The notes: generated from the sequence alone by a model not told the origin. A stretch of 64,000 bases of DNA from Kappaphycus alvarezii (GCA_002205965.3 NADL03000450.1:992001-1056000), one strand, 5' to 3'. Numbered from the stretch's first letter, positions 36,530 to 48,774 are shown. Program-made: numbers and translations.

Positions 36530-37423
36530 ACAGATACTGTAAGCTGGCTGATACTTACAGTACTGTACTGCAGATGCTGGAATATGGTTTGACAGCAAGT
36601 TCAAATCCGGAAATCGCACTGCTCGCAGCGAATCTAGTCCGTTTATCCCTCTTACCCTTCGGATTGTTAACTTCGTCTTTTCGGTGAGAGTCCCTGCATC
36701 GGCAGAGTAACGTGCGAAAAGTCGCTTTCCTATCCCGTTGAGCCGGCCACTCTACAGCGCAAGAAAAATTGCCCTTTCCCGGCTTACAAAATATCATCCA
36801 TGTTGTGTCGGTAGAACAGTCCTCGGGAACAGGCACGGGATATGAATTTCTCTCGATTCCGTTGATGGACATGCCTTTGTCCTTCCACTGTATTTAGACC
36901 CGCAGTAGTCGTACATGCACAGTTAGTGCAAGTTGTTGTTACTGAAAAGGGATATCTGTGAACGGCATCTGATGTTCCTTTTCTTCAGTTCCGATGGGTC
37001 CAGATTTGCATTCTATGCCGTTAAGTTGAGTGCTATCGATGCAATCGCTGGAACCAAACAGGCGTTTGGCAATTATTCATGCTGCTGCTTGAACTGCCCA
37101 TTCTTCCACATGCTTCTGAAACCTTGCGATTCACCCTGCCCAGCCCTACTTAAGCTCAGTCGTTCCCCCACCCAAGCTTTGTATTGGGAAGACTCACAGT
37201 GTTTGCAATACACAGAGTCATCCCAGTCCACAGCATTCATCACTGCGAAAAGAGCATTGAATCCGAGGTGGAACTTCTCGCAAACTAATTCGAGGTCTAA
37301 ACCGCATACCGTTCCGTAATTTCCCCTCGGCTTGCCCTGTGAATCTCACGGTTGCTCCTTGGTGTTGTGTTTTCTGTGTAGAGCACCTTTCGCATTTTGT
37401 GGAACGAATTTGAGGACTTTGTC
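36530..37423. other. Upstream region of CBP20 copy 2, no supported gene
   Basis: Contains a TACAGTACTGTACTG motif near 36558-36570. Two open frames of 105 (-) and 128 (+) codons have no recognisable domain. The last 40 bp before the CBP20 start resemble the matching position of copy 1 (GAGGACTTTG before the ATG), so the duplication probably includes the proximal promoter. Confidence 0.45.
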
Positions 37424-38609
37424 ATGGCGGAGTTGTATGCTGCATCGAGTAAGCCCCTAAGTTTGTACAAGGACAGACGCTATGGGGGAGATCAGGTAAG
37501 CTACCGAAACAGTTGACACTTCTTCCTTGTACCTTAATTTACACCTCCCAACCCAATCATCTTACCAACCGACTAACTATTTTCAAACCAATCTAACAAT
37601 TCATGTGGTGAAAAACTTCACAGGACGAACGAGAGATGCGTCTTCGTGAATCGTGCATGCTTTACATCGGAAATCTCTCGTTTTACACGCGCGAAGAGCA
37701 GATTGTCGATCTCTTTTCCCGCATTGGCGAGGTGAAACGCGTCATTATGGGACTCGATCGTATCAGAAAGACGCCCTGCGGCTTTTGCTTTGTCGAGTAT
37801 TTTACACGTACCGAGGCCGAAAAGAGCGTCGTATTTCTCTCGGGAACCAAGCTTGACGAACGCACCATTCGTGTCGATTATGACGTTGGCTATTCTGCTG
37901 GTCGACAGTATGGTCGCGGACGATCAGGTGGTCAGGTGCGTGATGAACATCGCCTCGATTACGATCCAGGACGCGGAGGCTTTGGAAAAGCTATTCGTAA
38001 ACAGACAGGTATGTCGGGTATGGATTTGTGGGGTCCACAGCGCTCTCACTTTGATCGGCCCAATCCACCTTTGCAAGGGCTCTACCGCAGTGGCTTTGGC
38101 GGTAGAGGGGGCCCTCCCGGACGCGGGAGAGGTGGATGGGGCCGTGGGAGAGGCAGGGGCAGAGGCGGGAGAGGCAGAATGAGGGGGTCTGGACAACAGA
38201 ACGAGGATTCCGCGTATCAAGATCAGCAAGGCAACCATAGTCAGCAGGCCGGCTTCAAGCGAGGGAGGTATCATGACGATTGGGACCCTACTATGACGGA
38301 CCGTATCCACCATCTCACAAGAGGCAGCGCACGGATGGCTACATAGGACCTAGGAATGATGGGCCAATAAGCGGGCGGCCGAGGATAAACGACCCCCCGA
38401 AAGGCTTTGGCGGTTTGTTAGGATCTGGTGGGTTATCACAAAATGAGGTTGTTGGGATTTCAGAGCCGTTACAAATGAATGTAACGTTGCGTGTTGAAGG
38501 AAGGCAAGATCCTCCACAATATGACGGGGAGCAAGCCATGATGCAGCTTTGCAGAGGCGATAGGTACCAACAGCCTATTGATACAGATCCCAAACGCGAT
38601 GCTAGGTAA
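37424..38609 (+). CDS. NCBP2: Nuclear cap-binding protein subunit 2 (CBP20), copy 2; tail frame broken
   Basis: Second CBP20 gene, inverted relative to copy 1 and about 24 kb away. Exon 1 (37424-37495) encodes [20 protein letters not shown] and four more residues. The intron 37496-37623 is 128 bp (GTAAGC...CAG). Exon 2 carries the RRM with [15 protein letters not shown] and GFCFVEYF, then VDYDVGY and [18 protein letters not shown], so the cap-contacting pattern is kept. Differences from copy 1 in the RRM are few and mostly conservative (V/I, K/R), which suggests both were under selection. The Arg/Gly-rich tail stays in frame past the point where copy 1 breaks. It loses one base relative to copy 1 near 38280-38290. 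The directly read product ends at 38346 (264 residues); the conserved frame runs to 38609 (about 352). Confidence 0.9.
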
Positions 38610-39240
38610 TATCATTCCGAAGGAACGCAGTTTTATTCTCAAGACAATTCAGTTCATTAACGGCTACCGGTAGATGGGAAGGAAATAATCTTCTCAGCGG
38701 AGGGCATTAGAGTTCGAACTGGTCGTGCGTTTTGATCTCTGTATCTTGGCGTTTCACTTTGAAGGATTCTTGACGTTGCCATGTGCACGAACAAAGATAT
38801 TGTTTTGCTTTGAGATTGTAAATCAGAACTTTGTAGGAACATTTTAATTTACGAAGGCACGCATAGCCCTTCGAGACGGAACAGAATACATCGAAAAGTA
38901 TAGGAGATTCAGTTGATCTTGCTGCTTGCAGAGGAACTTAAAGCCTCCCTCGCATCCTACTTTACCCCTCTCCGTGTCACGAGATCATCCAATGTGTACT
39001 TCAAACTCCTGATGACTATTTCTTCTCACTGTCAGCAGTTAAAAGCCCACGCAATCTCTCGTCGCTCCATTGACCTGGCTATTGCGTAGGGATTGGCTGG
39101 AGTGGTCCGTCGCAGAAGGGAAAAAAGTTTAGGTGTTTTACTCTTGGAAGATATATCCGATCTATCCCATGGTTTTCCAGACAACCGCAATCGACTCAAA
39201 AAGGGTATACCGACACAGTAATAGGGAGTCGCAGAAGTAA
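38610..39240. other. Intergenic region, no gene seen
   Basis: 3' flank of CBP20 copy 2. Only short frames, no repeat partner recognised. Confidence 0.45.
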
Positions 39241-39850
39241 ATGAAGCTTCCCCTTTCGCTCGCAGAGTTAAAACGCCGCAGAATGCCTATTACAAATCCC
39301 CTAGTATGTAAGCTTACATCCACTGCACCTAAACCCTTAGGGAACACCCCGTCCCATTTTGGCAAAAGGGAAAAATTTTTGGTCCTTTCCCGCTTGGAGG
39401 CACTGACGGCTAAGGGATATGACCTTACTTTCCAAATCTTAAACTACCAAGACGTCCCCCCTTTTACAAGACGTTTTAATCGGGGCACAGATATTATAAT
39501 CGTCGCTTCATGTTAGTCTCTGGAAAGACATCTAAAATGCCCCTTGCACTTCGCGCCTTCAACGACCAAATGAAAGGGAAGGGGAAATTTCTAGGTTACT
39601 TAAAGGAAGATGTGGTCGGTCGTATCCACGCCACTAAAAGCGCGTAAGGCAGGACAAGTCATCCTGAGTAACGCTAAATAACTTTCCCTAAACGGCCGGC
39701 GCAATGCCAGCGCGCAGGCCGCGTTACACATAGCGGTCGCGGCAGCGTGCCCTTGAAATAGCACCGCTCGAACCTTCCCATAAGTCCCACTGCTCGAACG
39801 GCCACGTTCGTCGCGTACACATCGGTTACATCGTAACATCGGTTAGCACC
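39241..39850 (+). repeat. R1 repeat, copy b, with upstream open frame
   Basis: The part at 39560-39850 matches R1 copy a. Directly upstream on the plus strand is a 91-codon frame (39241-39516; MKLPLSLAELKRRRMPITN, then FLVLSRLEALTAKGYDLTFQ) that reads like real protein but was not recognised. It is followed after a short gap by KGKFLGYLKEDVVGRIHA in the R1 part. This suggests R1 is the decayed coding end of a mobile element or gene whose family is unknown. Confidence 0.45.
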
Positions 39851-40564
39851 GCGTACGCGACTGGATGCCAGCCTCCGAGGGTGGACATGGGGATTGGCAC
39901 AAGCCTTCCTCTAGCAAAAGTCGCGATCAAAGATTCATGGCTTCTGCGCTTGGCAGATATTGCTACATTGTGTCCTCCCCATTACTGTGTCGGCAAACCT
40001 TTTTGGGTCAATTGCCGTTGTCCGGAAAACTTTAGGATAGATCGAATAAATACATCAAGGGTAAAGCACCGAAACCATTCCCACACAATAGAGCACCGAA
40101 GACTGCTCAGGACACTTAGAACTCGCAACTTTCTCTGGATATCCTGACTTTGTCGTATGTCAAGAGCGGAACGACCCGACCTTTTAGACGGAGGAATATG
40201 GGTTGTAATGCTCGAAAGGCATCACATGGCTGAGATCCGACGGAAATGCAGGACAGTAACGTATGCAATTACTGATTCGTAACAGAGCCAATTATGTCTC
40301 CTCCTTGCCCATGATCAGCTCCTCTAGTTCTGCGACCACGCTCCAACGTCACGTTTTCTACAAACTGCAAATCAGACCAGTCCATTCAGTGATCAGGTAA
40401 CCCAACGCAGCTCAGTCCCGTATAGCCCTAACATAGACAAACCATTGTCCTCCTCTGTGGCCGTAATTATGGATAGTCGGTGTCTGCACAATAGAGTCAG
40501 ATAACATAGTGAAGCTTGTGGTACCCGGAACGCGATCGACCGGAGAGAGGATCTCCCTTCAGCC
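39851..40564. other. Intergenic region left of copia element C
   Basis: No gene, RNA or repeat partner recognised. Confidence 0.45.
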
Positions 40565-40657
40565 TGTCAAACAGGATTACAGTAGGAGTGGCAGTACATA
40601 AGCAAGCACGACGACGAGAACGAAGTGAAGGAAGAGGTCAGAGGACTCACATTCACA
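40565..40657 (+). repeat. Left LTR of copia C (short)
   Basis: 93 bp. It matches the right LTR at both ends but lacks about 40 bp of its interior. Confidence 0.75.
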
Positions 40658-40668
40658 GGTTATGGGCC
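40658..40668 (+). other. Primer binding site, half initiator-Met tRNA type
   Basis: GGTTATGGGCC directly after the left LTR of element C. Eukaryotic initiator tRNA-Met carries GGGCCCAUAACC around its anticodon, so the site can pair with an internal tRNA fragment, as in Drosophila copia and its relatives. Confidence 0.65.
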
Positions 40669-41139
40669 ACACGCAACCATCTCCTTCCTTCCTTCCCGAA
40701 CCTCCACCCATCACGGCTAAACCAACTCCCCGTCAAGCCCGACAACAAGGGCGTAATCTCCGCAAAGACAGCTTCATCCAAGCACTATACAACAACGCCA
40801 TTTTCACAACAGCAGACAACCACACACCACAAGACACCACACAAGCCCCGATCCACATCTCACAAGCCACAAACCAACACTACCAAATCGCTATCACACA
40901 AATCTCCGTTCACACATTCATGGAAAGCGACAGAACTCACCGAATCCCAGAGCTCAATCCAACGAACTACGCACCATGGTACTTAGCACTAGAAACATAC
41001 GCAACAACTATCGAAGCTACAGAGCGTTTGGAGAGCAATTCTCCTTTTCCAACAGATGAGCAAACACTGAAAATCTACCACTCCAAAAGAAACCGCCTAT
41101 TGTCCGCAACACTAAGCAGTGAACCTAATGCATACGCCA

Positions 41140-42290
41140 CGCCGCGTGCTTGTGCACTAGCTTCTGGCCGCTACCGCGGCGACCGGTCCTTCCTCCTCCG
41201 TCAGGCTGGGCCTTCTCTCTGCCGTTTCGCCCTCTCCATCCCCGGAATAGCCGACCTTTCCACCCTTGACCCTCCACCTCTAGCTGCTTCACCCACCAAC
41301 ACACTAACCCTTCTCAAACGGATGCAGCAAGAGGCGCGGGCAAGAGTACATTGGCACGACGACTCCTGGGAGAATGCCCCAAACCCGACCGCCATAGCGA
41401 CGCCAACATTCGACATCGCATCCGTGGCCTAGCGTTCCGCCGCAGCCCCGCTGCGGCATTTCTCTTCGCTCACCCCACGGCAGCTACGAAGGTCCACACT
41501 ACACACTGGCAGACCATGCTCCGCCGTCACCTCGGACTGCCAGTGTATGATGACTCCATGGCCCTCAACTGCCACAACTGTGACCACCCCTTGGACACCC
41601 TCGGGGATCACGCCGCCGACCTCTGCTGCCCTGGTTTCGGCCGTCGTCACCGCCACAACTCGCTATGTAATGCGATTGCGACGCACGTTACCCGCGCCGC
41701 GGGTCTGGATACTCGGCAAGAGGTTCCGTTCCTCGTCCCGGGCACTGAGCTCCGCCCCGCCGATATCCTTGTACAACCACCACCAACCCGGAAGGCACAA
41801 CGTTGCGCCCCATTGCCTGTGATATCACCGTCGTTTCACCGTTCAAGGCCGCAGTTCGCACCAAGGCGACCCAGGTTGCCGGAGGCGCTGCTGAACTGGC
41901 GGCCCGCGACAAGGTTAAAACCCTGGAACGCAACATCGCCCGACGACTCCCCGCTCCATCGACTGGCCCATCTTCGTCGCCTTACACGCCGAACTTCACG
42001 TTTCGACCTCTGGCGTTTGATTCCCTAGGTGCCCCTTCCCTGGAACTATTGCATTTATCGAGGAGTTAGTTCCGCGGATCGCGTCCAAGTGTCACTCGAC
42101 AGTTGGCGTTGTCCGCCGCCGTATCTACCAGCGACTGAGTTGCACCCTGTGGTCCTCCATCGCTGAAGCTATCCTGTCGCGAGCACCGATGCGCACGGAA
42201 GACGAAGTACATCCGGTTAGATCTTAACCGTATAGTTAGGACGTGCGCAGTCCGCAGTAGATACTGAACGCATTAAACTTCTTCTTCTTT
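41140..42290 (+). mobile_element. LINE 3' part inserted in copia C
   Basis: C-terminal part of a LINE ORF2 inside the gag region of element C. It reads LLKRMQQEARARVHWHDDSW, then GLAFRRSPAAAFLFAHPTAA and LRRHLGLPVYDDSM. The Cys/His cluster follows (LNCHNCDHPLDTLGDHAADL), then PFLVPGTELRPADILVQPP. The coding end is near 42206. A 3' tail follows (42207-42290) that ends in a CTTCTTCTTCTTTTT tract and recurs at 21598-21676. The same protein region is present in the LINE at 58795-59750. At least two frame changes make it inactive; the 5' end is truncated, as usual for LINE insertions. Confidence 0.85.
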
Positions 42291-43308
42291 TTATGATAGC
42301 CGGAATGCGATACAATGCCGCTCTCACAGCAAACCTCGCACACATTCTCGCCACAAAGCCTACAACAATTCGCAGTTTCATACGACTCTTCAAAGCAATC
42401 CACAGTCTGTACGCTGGTAACACACCACACGGCGCTCCTACACCCACACCACCAAGAATCACCGGGGACTATGGCCCGCCGCAAAGACAGTACACCCCGC
42501 GACAGTACTCCAGTAGGAATCCATTCCAAGCCCGCCGCATTCCATTTCACCTCCTATGCTCATACCATAAGTCTTTAGGCATGCGTTTCAATCATACCGA
42601 CGCACAATGCAGAGACCAAGGACACCCCAAGTTCCGTGCACCAAAAACCCAAGCCAATTATACACATGCCGCGCCGTCTCACCATATCCAGTACCAATAT
42701 CAAAAGCTACCCTACACTGGAATATACCCCAAAGCTCCAGGACAGGAGCCATCGGAACTCCAGCAAATCCCGCACCACCCACAACCAGTGGACGTATCCT
42801 CAGAAACAGAGACTGAAACTACTAGTAAGTATGCGCTAGACAGCGGCGCTCATCCAACACACGTGACAAAACCACTCCCCAGCACACAACGTCTCACGAC
42901 ACTAATTCTAACGAACTCCACCACAAATTAGCCGACAACATGCAGCCACGATGGACTCATCAGCCTCAGAACCCGCAGCAAGACAACTTTACAAACGCAC
43001 ACGGTAGCCAATCGTCACCTACGACAAAACCTTCTGTCCGTGCACGGCCTAGCTCATCGATATGGTTTAGTATACTTCACAGCCAACAGAGGATTCCTTG
43101 TCAACACCGCCACCGCCCCAAGAACCTTAGTAGCAACGGCACATTGGAAAAACTCTCAGTACGAACTAACGGCAACACCCAACAAGCCTACTGCAGCACT
43201 TACGGCACGAAGGTTCACACGTAGGGCGCAACTTCACAAAGTTACAAAAAAAATATCCCCCCCAACCAAACCCAAACTCCCAAGGCACACAACTACACGC
43301 CAACCTAC

Positions 43309-44083
43309 TGTTGTGCAGTATTTCACTTCACAGACCTTACAGATTTACAAGAATTCACTGCATTTACTGTACTGTAGATTCAAACCACTTATAAACTTAA
43401 AAGCAGGGCTACTAGGCACTTTGCTGTCATTACACTTTCCTTACAGTTCTGAACACAGCGCTTGACCCCATTGGCACACTTGGGATAGTTACGGGCGCGT
43501 GGCACACTGGGATATTACATCATTGCTTTACCAATCAAAAAACGCTTTGCTATCCATGCCACGTGGACCAATGTACTTCTTACATCTTGTCACAGTATGT
43601 CACTCGTGCTGACTACAATTCTGAAAGCGCTGCTTACGATACTGTCAGGGCTGTTTTACAGGAAAACCTTTGAATTCGCTACTGTTAGGCTTCATTTTCT
43701 TTAGTTTGTAGCTGTCTTCAGTTCTATATAAACCCTGGTTGGGATCGACCGGCTTAACCCAGCCAGCCTCAAACAAAGTTCCAACCACAGTTCTAACCAG
43801 TTCCACTCGTCGGCGCTTAACACCCCACATCTTGGTAGCATCGCAAGTAAGTTGTGCCTCATTGTACATTGTTCCAATCCGCCAGTTGGGATAAAATATC
43901 TACTACTGGATTTATCTCAGCTGCCCGATTGAAAACAGAGAATAACCTTGTGTTCGTCACTCTGACCCTTACGCGGTAACCCCCAGTGTCGTGCAACAGG
44001 AAGTCAAAGGGCCGCCCTCCGTCACCGTCAGAGTACGACTCAGAAGACCTCGCCGACTTTCGTTCCCCGCCCACCTCGCCATT
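43309..44083 (+). mobile_element. Chromovirus B-family LTR plus leader fragment in copia C
   Basis: The first 521 bp match the B LTRs (TGTTGTG...CCCCACA) with clearly more differences than B's own pair show. The next 254 bp match the leader of B (21132-21386). Copia C integrase-side sequence resumes at about 44084. Only the 5' end of the element remains, so it is a truncated, older relative of B. Confidence 0.88.
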
Positions 44084-45725
44084 CTTAACCTACCTTGTCC
44101 ATGGCACACCCCATTTCAGCAACCGTCAAGGTGCGAAACTTGTAAAAAATACTCAACGCCACACACGATGAGACTCACTCAGCCACACAGATAAAATCAC
44201 ACCGATGGTTCAACAAAATCAAACATGCCCACTCCCAAAATTCTCGCTCTCACAGCGGCAAAACTTCTCATCCCCACCCTCCCTACAACTCTGTCACCAC
44301 ATACAGAACTCAAATGCACAGCATACCAGACAGCCAAACTACATCCAAATACCCAGAAAAGAAAGAACCATCAGTACTCAGTAGGCGCGTACGTCAGTTC
44401 CGATACTTGCCGACCAATTAAATCAACCTCCACAAACGGTAAAAATCACATCCTTCTGATCATCAGCGCTACAAGCAAATTTGCATTTGCACACTTCATC
44501 AAAAACTGGAAGGAGATTCCCAAACACATCAAAAACACTCTCCATCACGTAGTACAGAAGATGAACCAACATATCATGGACATACGGAGTGAAAAAGCCA
44601 AAGAATACACCATGCGAAACATAAACGCCACATATTGCCTCACCCATCACTTACGCACTCCACACCAACCTCAGGAGAACTTCATAGCCGAATACCTCAA
44701 CCGAACCATTACGGAATCAGTAAGAGCACCGCTCGACACATCTGGACTCCACAACGCCCACTGGAAAGATGCAGCACGAGACTATATATTCAAATATAAC
44801 CTACTACATCACTCCAAAACGGATAAATCACCATATAAACTGAGGTACGGAGCCAAACATGGCATCAAACACATATATACGTTCGGGAAGCTGGGCACGA
44901 TCCCTGTCTACTCGCCCAAGAAAAATTGAAACCCCCCGCCGACCACCCGCGCTACATGTACGGAGACTCACACATATAGTCGTGAAAAAACTCCGAACCA
45001 ACTCCTATCAAAGAATAAGAGCAAAGGACTTCCATCCCTACAACCGCAGCAAAGACCCCACTCACACATCCACAACGGCCTTAATAGCCAGAGCTAAATC
45101 CAAGCAGAGGATACCGACAGAAATCAACATAACCACACCTCCCCCAGCGCACCTACCTCAAGCTAGGAAATATCTAGACGTCGCACAATGGAAACAAGCA
45201 CATGACACGGAGCCACAGAACCTCGACACGCACGACAGCATAACCTGGCTACCACCCGATTTCATACCTTCCCCAACCCAGTCATCCCACTAATGATGCT
45301 GTATCGGTACAAAAGGTCTGCGGAAGGACACATCACATAAAGAAAAGCTCGATGCAACCTAGGAAAATACCTTATGAAACCAGTTCTGCATTTCAACTCC
45401 ATGCATACCACAAAGTACACGGCAGAAAGAACCATGCAAAGAATGCTCATTATCCTACATGCCACACGCAAGCTGCCCCTGGAGCACTTCGATATAAAAT
45501 CCGCTTACCTCCACTAACAATACCAGAACAGTCGTCCAGTTTATGTTCAAAAAATGCCCAAGTTCGATAGCACATACATCCACCCCAGCAAGTATGGCCA
45601 ACTCAGAGGAAACCTGTACGGCTCACCGCCTTCAGAATTCTACTAAAACAATGACCTGAAAATATTTCTCACCTCACTAGGATATGCCAGCTCAGAAGAT
45701 GATCCCTGCCTGTACACCCTTGTCG

Positions 45726-46281
45726 TGTAGTGACATGATCACCCGCCAAGGAGTTAGTGCACAGCACCGCCACGTGTACGCACTTTTAAGAGTATTCCTC
45801 GTGTGTCAACCGCGTTGACAACCGTAGGTGATTGACAGTGTAATTTAGTGTAATTTTAGGTAGAGTTTAATTCTTAGTAGTGATCTCGATCTCGTGCTCG
45901 TGGCACCGAGGGGCTGGACCACTAGGGTCACCCCTATCGGGCCACTGGAGTAGGGTGGGACGTGTACTAATATCCCTTCCCCACCCCAGCTCCTACGTAA
46001 AAGGGAAGCACCCTTCACCCTACTCTTCTACACCCAACTTTACCTTTTATCCTTTTGCTACAATTCCTTTACAGGTAAGCCCTTTTCCCTTTGGCTTCTA
46101 ACGCACCGGCGCCTTGCTACGGATTCCTTCGCCACCTCCATCCCGGACGATCGTTCCAGAGAGTGATCCAACCTCGTTCCTGCGCTTCCTTTTCATCCCC
46201 GACCGTCCGGATCACTTCATCGAAGATAGCTACCGTTGCCTGGTATTCTTTACGTCTACCGGAGCCTACCACTACACTACA
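45726..46281 (+). repeat. Probable solo LTR inside copia C RT
   Basis: A 556-bp block splits the copia RT region: the RT reads up to DDPCLYTLV on the left and resumes near STTIDEFLVLASQKSLIDQL on the right. The block starts TGTAGTGACATG and ends CACTACA, which are inverted ends of LTR type. A clear target duplication was not found, so the boundaries are approximate. Confidence 0.55.
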
Positions 46282-47315
46282 ATCCTCAACACCCCCGCCA
46301 GTTGCACCGTGGTAAGCACCACAATCGACGAATTTCTCGTGCTCGCGTCACAAAAATCCCTCATTGACCAACTTTATCAACAAATTCTTCTCAAGTACAA
46401 GGTGAAACAACTAGAACCACCCACTCGCTTCCTAAAATGGACCATATCCCGCGCAGAGAACGGCGATGTACACATATCGCAACCAGACGCCATCGATGCC
46501 ATACTCCAAAAGACGAAAATGCAGGACAGCAAACCCACTCATAACCCGTACAATCAACTCAAAAATATTGGACCAACAACCATCAACGGCACCCCTACCC
46601 TCCAAAGACTCATCGCGATACGGAAAGAGAATGGTTGAGCTTCTTTACATAATAAATAGCATAAGACCCCATATAGCATACGCCACAAACCGCCTAGCCA
46701 AACATATGTCCGCGCCTCAGAAGCACCACCACCGAGCCCTCAAGGCAGTACTGCGCTACCGGAAAGGCACACGAACGCACGGACTTCTTTCCCAATCCAA
46801 CGCAGCCTCAGCCACCACCAACCCATTGAAGACCCACAGCGACGCCGATTTTGCAAAAGAAAAAGATATAAGATCAATAACTGGCACAATACACTGCATT
46901 CACTCTGCGTCGGTTTCATGGACATCAAAAAAGCAAAACATAGTCGCACTGTCGGCAACTGAAGCGGAGTACAATGCAACAACAGAAGCTACACATCACA
47001 CTGCATGGCTAGCAAAACTGCTACAGTCTAGCAAAATTCACACTTCTCAAGCTACACCGCCCTTCATTGACAGCTGTTCCGCCGTTTTGATTGAACAAAA
47101 CCAAGCACACACAACGGTGAAGAAATATATCGACATTCTTCATCACTTCCTCCAGCATCAAGTCGCAAAAAACACCAAAGATATGCAAAGAACACCCACC
47201 GAAACGATGCTGGCCGATATTCTCACAAAGCCGCTTCATCGCGACTGATACCAAGGGCTGAGAACTCCATGTGACACCCCACACGCTAGAAAAACTCAAA
47301 GCATCAACAGGGGAC

Positions 47316-47449
47316 TGTCAAACAGCTTTTCAGCCTCCTGCTGCTTCTCATTTTTCAGATATAAAACAGCATTGCAGTAGGAGATACAGTACCTTAGCAA
47401 GCATGACGACGAGAACGAAGTAAAGAATCAGAGGATTCACATTCATACA
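47316..47449 (+). repeat. Right LTR of copia C
   Basis: 134 bp, starting TGTCAAACAG directly after a GGGGAC purine tract and ending ATACA. It shares its 3' half with the left LTR. Confidence 0.75.
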
Positions 47450-47721
47450 GCCAACATTCGATGCAAAATAAGGACATAGTAGAGAGTTTACGCAAACGAT
47501 TCCGCAAGACTGTAGATACGACTAAAATATTATCAAAAAATTACACTTGGTGAAAAGCCGAGGTAAGATGTGACTAAAATCAGAGAAATTTAACCCAATT
47601 GTGAAATCACTACTGCAATACGAAATGCAACATATGTTCAACGTGTACAAAATGCTCGCGGGAAGATAAAACAGCATTGGAATGCCATCTCTGAGGCTTT
47701 ATCCTTTCATCCACAGCAAAA

Positions 47722-48540
47722 ATGACCGACGCTAGTTCAACAAGCTCCTCGAATCCCCCTCTCTCTCCGAGACTGCATCTAATCCGAACCCCTCTATCAA
47801 CCGCGATACTTTCGCGATAGCCACACTAGAACTTACGTCTCCACCCAGGAAATTAGGCCGTCACCCTAAATTCCCAAAAGAATACGACCTTATCATCGCG
47901 CGAGAGGTCTCAGCATCAAGGGCCAGTGTGGCCAGATTTGGAGAAATCAACAAGCTCTCTGGGGAAGCGGCGGAGAAGACGAATAAGAACACCAATCTCT
48001 CAGAGATAGTCAATGCAAAAATTATTCAAGATCGGTGCAAGAAAATTCAAGACGCATTTAACAGGAACTATACTGCGGAAAGAGGATTGTCAGGGATTTG
48101 CGGGGAAGTTGGAATGCGGGAAAATCAATTGAAGATGATTGCAGAGGCGCAGAAAGATCTTGAGAAGGAACGAAATGCGACGAAAGAAGCAGAAGCGAAG
48201 CGAACTGCAGAGAAGGAGCAAATTGGGAAAGAATTGGTTGGGCACTCTTTTTCAAGGAAAAGGAATGGGCCTTCCAACAGAGAGAATTGTCCTGAAAGCG
48301 ACAGAGAGAATAAGAAGCAAGGTTTAGCAGGCTCAATGTGGAGTATCGATGGCGAAACAGAAATAGAACTTGAACAGACTAATGCAGAAGTTAAACAGTT
48401 GGAAATGGCGCGAATCGAGCTTGAAAGGGACCTTCTGAAGTTGTAACGCGATCAAATGCATTTGGAGAAAGAAGAACGCGAGAAGGGGCGCGATCTACAC
48501 CCCGAGGAACGCGACGCGGAGAAAGAGCTTGAACTTTGAA
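47722..48540 (+). mobile_element. Harbinger accessory (Myb/SANT-like) protein gene, element H2
   Basis: Starts MTDASSTSSSNPPLS at 47722 and, after a frame change, reads GRHPKFPKEYDLIIAREVSA and ARFGEINKLSGEAAEKTNKN. The segment NAKIIQDRCKKIQDAFNRNY resembles a Myb/trihelix DNA-binding fold. A long charged coiled coil follows to about 48540. Such a protein is the standard partner of the Harbinger transposase, whose gene lies convergently at 48775-49960. The pair mirrors element H1 at 28445-30590. Confidence 0.65.
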
Positions 48541-48774
48541 AAGTTCAGACTTCTTCTTGGCACAATTTAGCAGAAGCGTAAGTACTAATTTCTCCATTAA
48601 GCTAGTAGAAAACGCCATTGCTGCGTAAAAGAATCGTTTTTGAACCTCTTTGTTCCTAGAAATTTTTCCGGGGGAAGAGCCTCCCGTTCGGGCCCTGCTG
48701 GGGCTTTGCCCAAAACCTCATGTTACATATCAAGAAAGACTGTTCATTTACTGACACTGTTGAGTAACACATTC

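Larger units (their letters stand above)
40565..47449 (+). mobile_element. Ty1/copia element C with several insertions
   Basis: A copia-type retrotransposon. The left LTR is 40565-40657 and the right LTR 47316-47449; both start TGTCAAACAG and share GCAAGCAYGACGACGAGAAC near their ends. Just inside the left LTR, GGTTATGGGCC (40658-40668) matches the complement of the anticodon region of initiator methionine tRNA, the half-tRNA primer used by copia-like elements. Gag-like sequence starts near 40919 (MESDRTHRIPELNPTNYAPW). A zinc-knuckle/protease region is at about 42300-43100. The GAG_pre-integrase and integrase are at 44090-44930. RT is at about 45350-45720 and 46290-46540. RNase H ends at 47248 (SDADFAKEKDIRSITG, LSATEAEYNATTEATH, LADILTKPLHRD). 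A LINE (41140-42290), a gypsy LTR piece (43309-44083) and a probable solo LTR (45726-46281) interrupt it. It is broken in many places. Confidence 0.88.
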
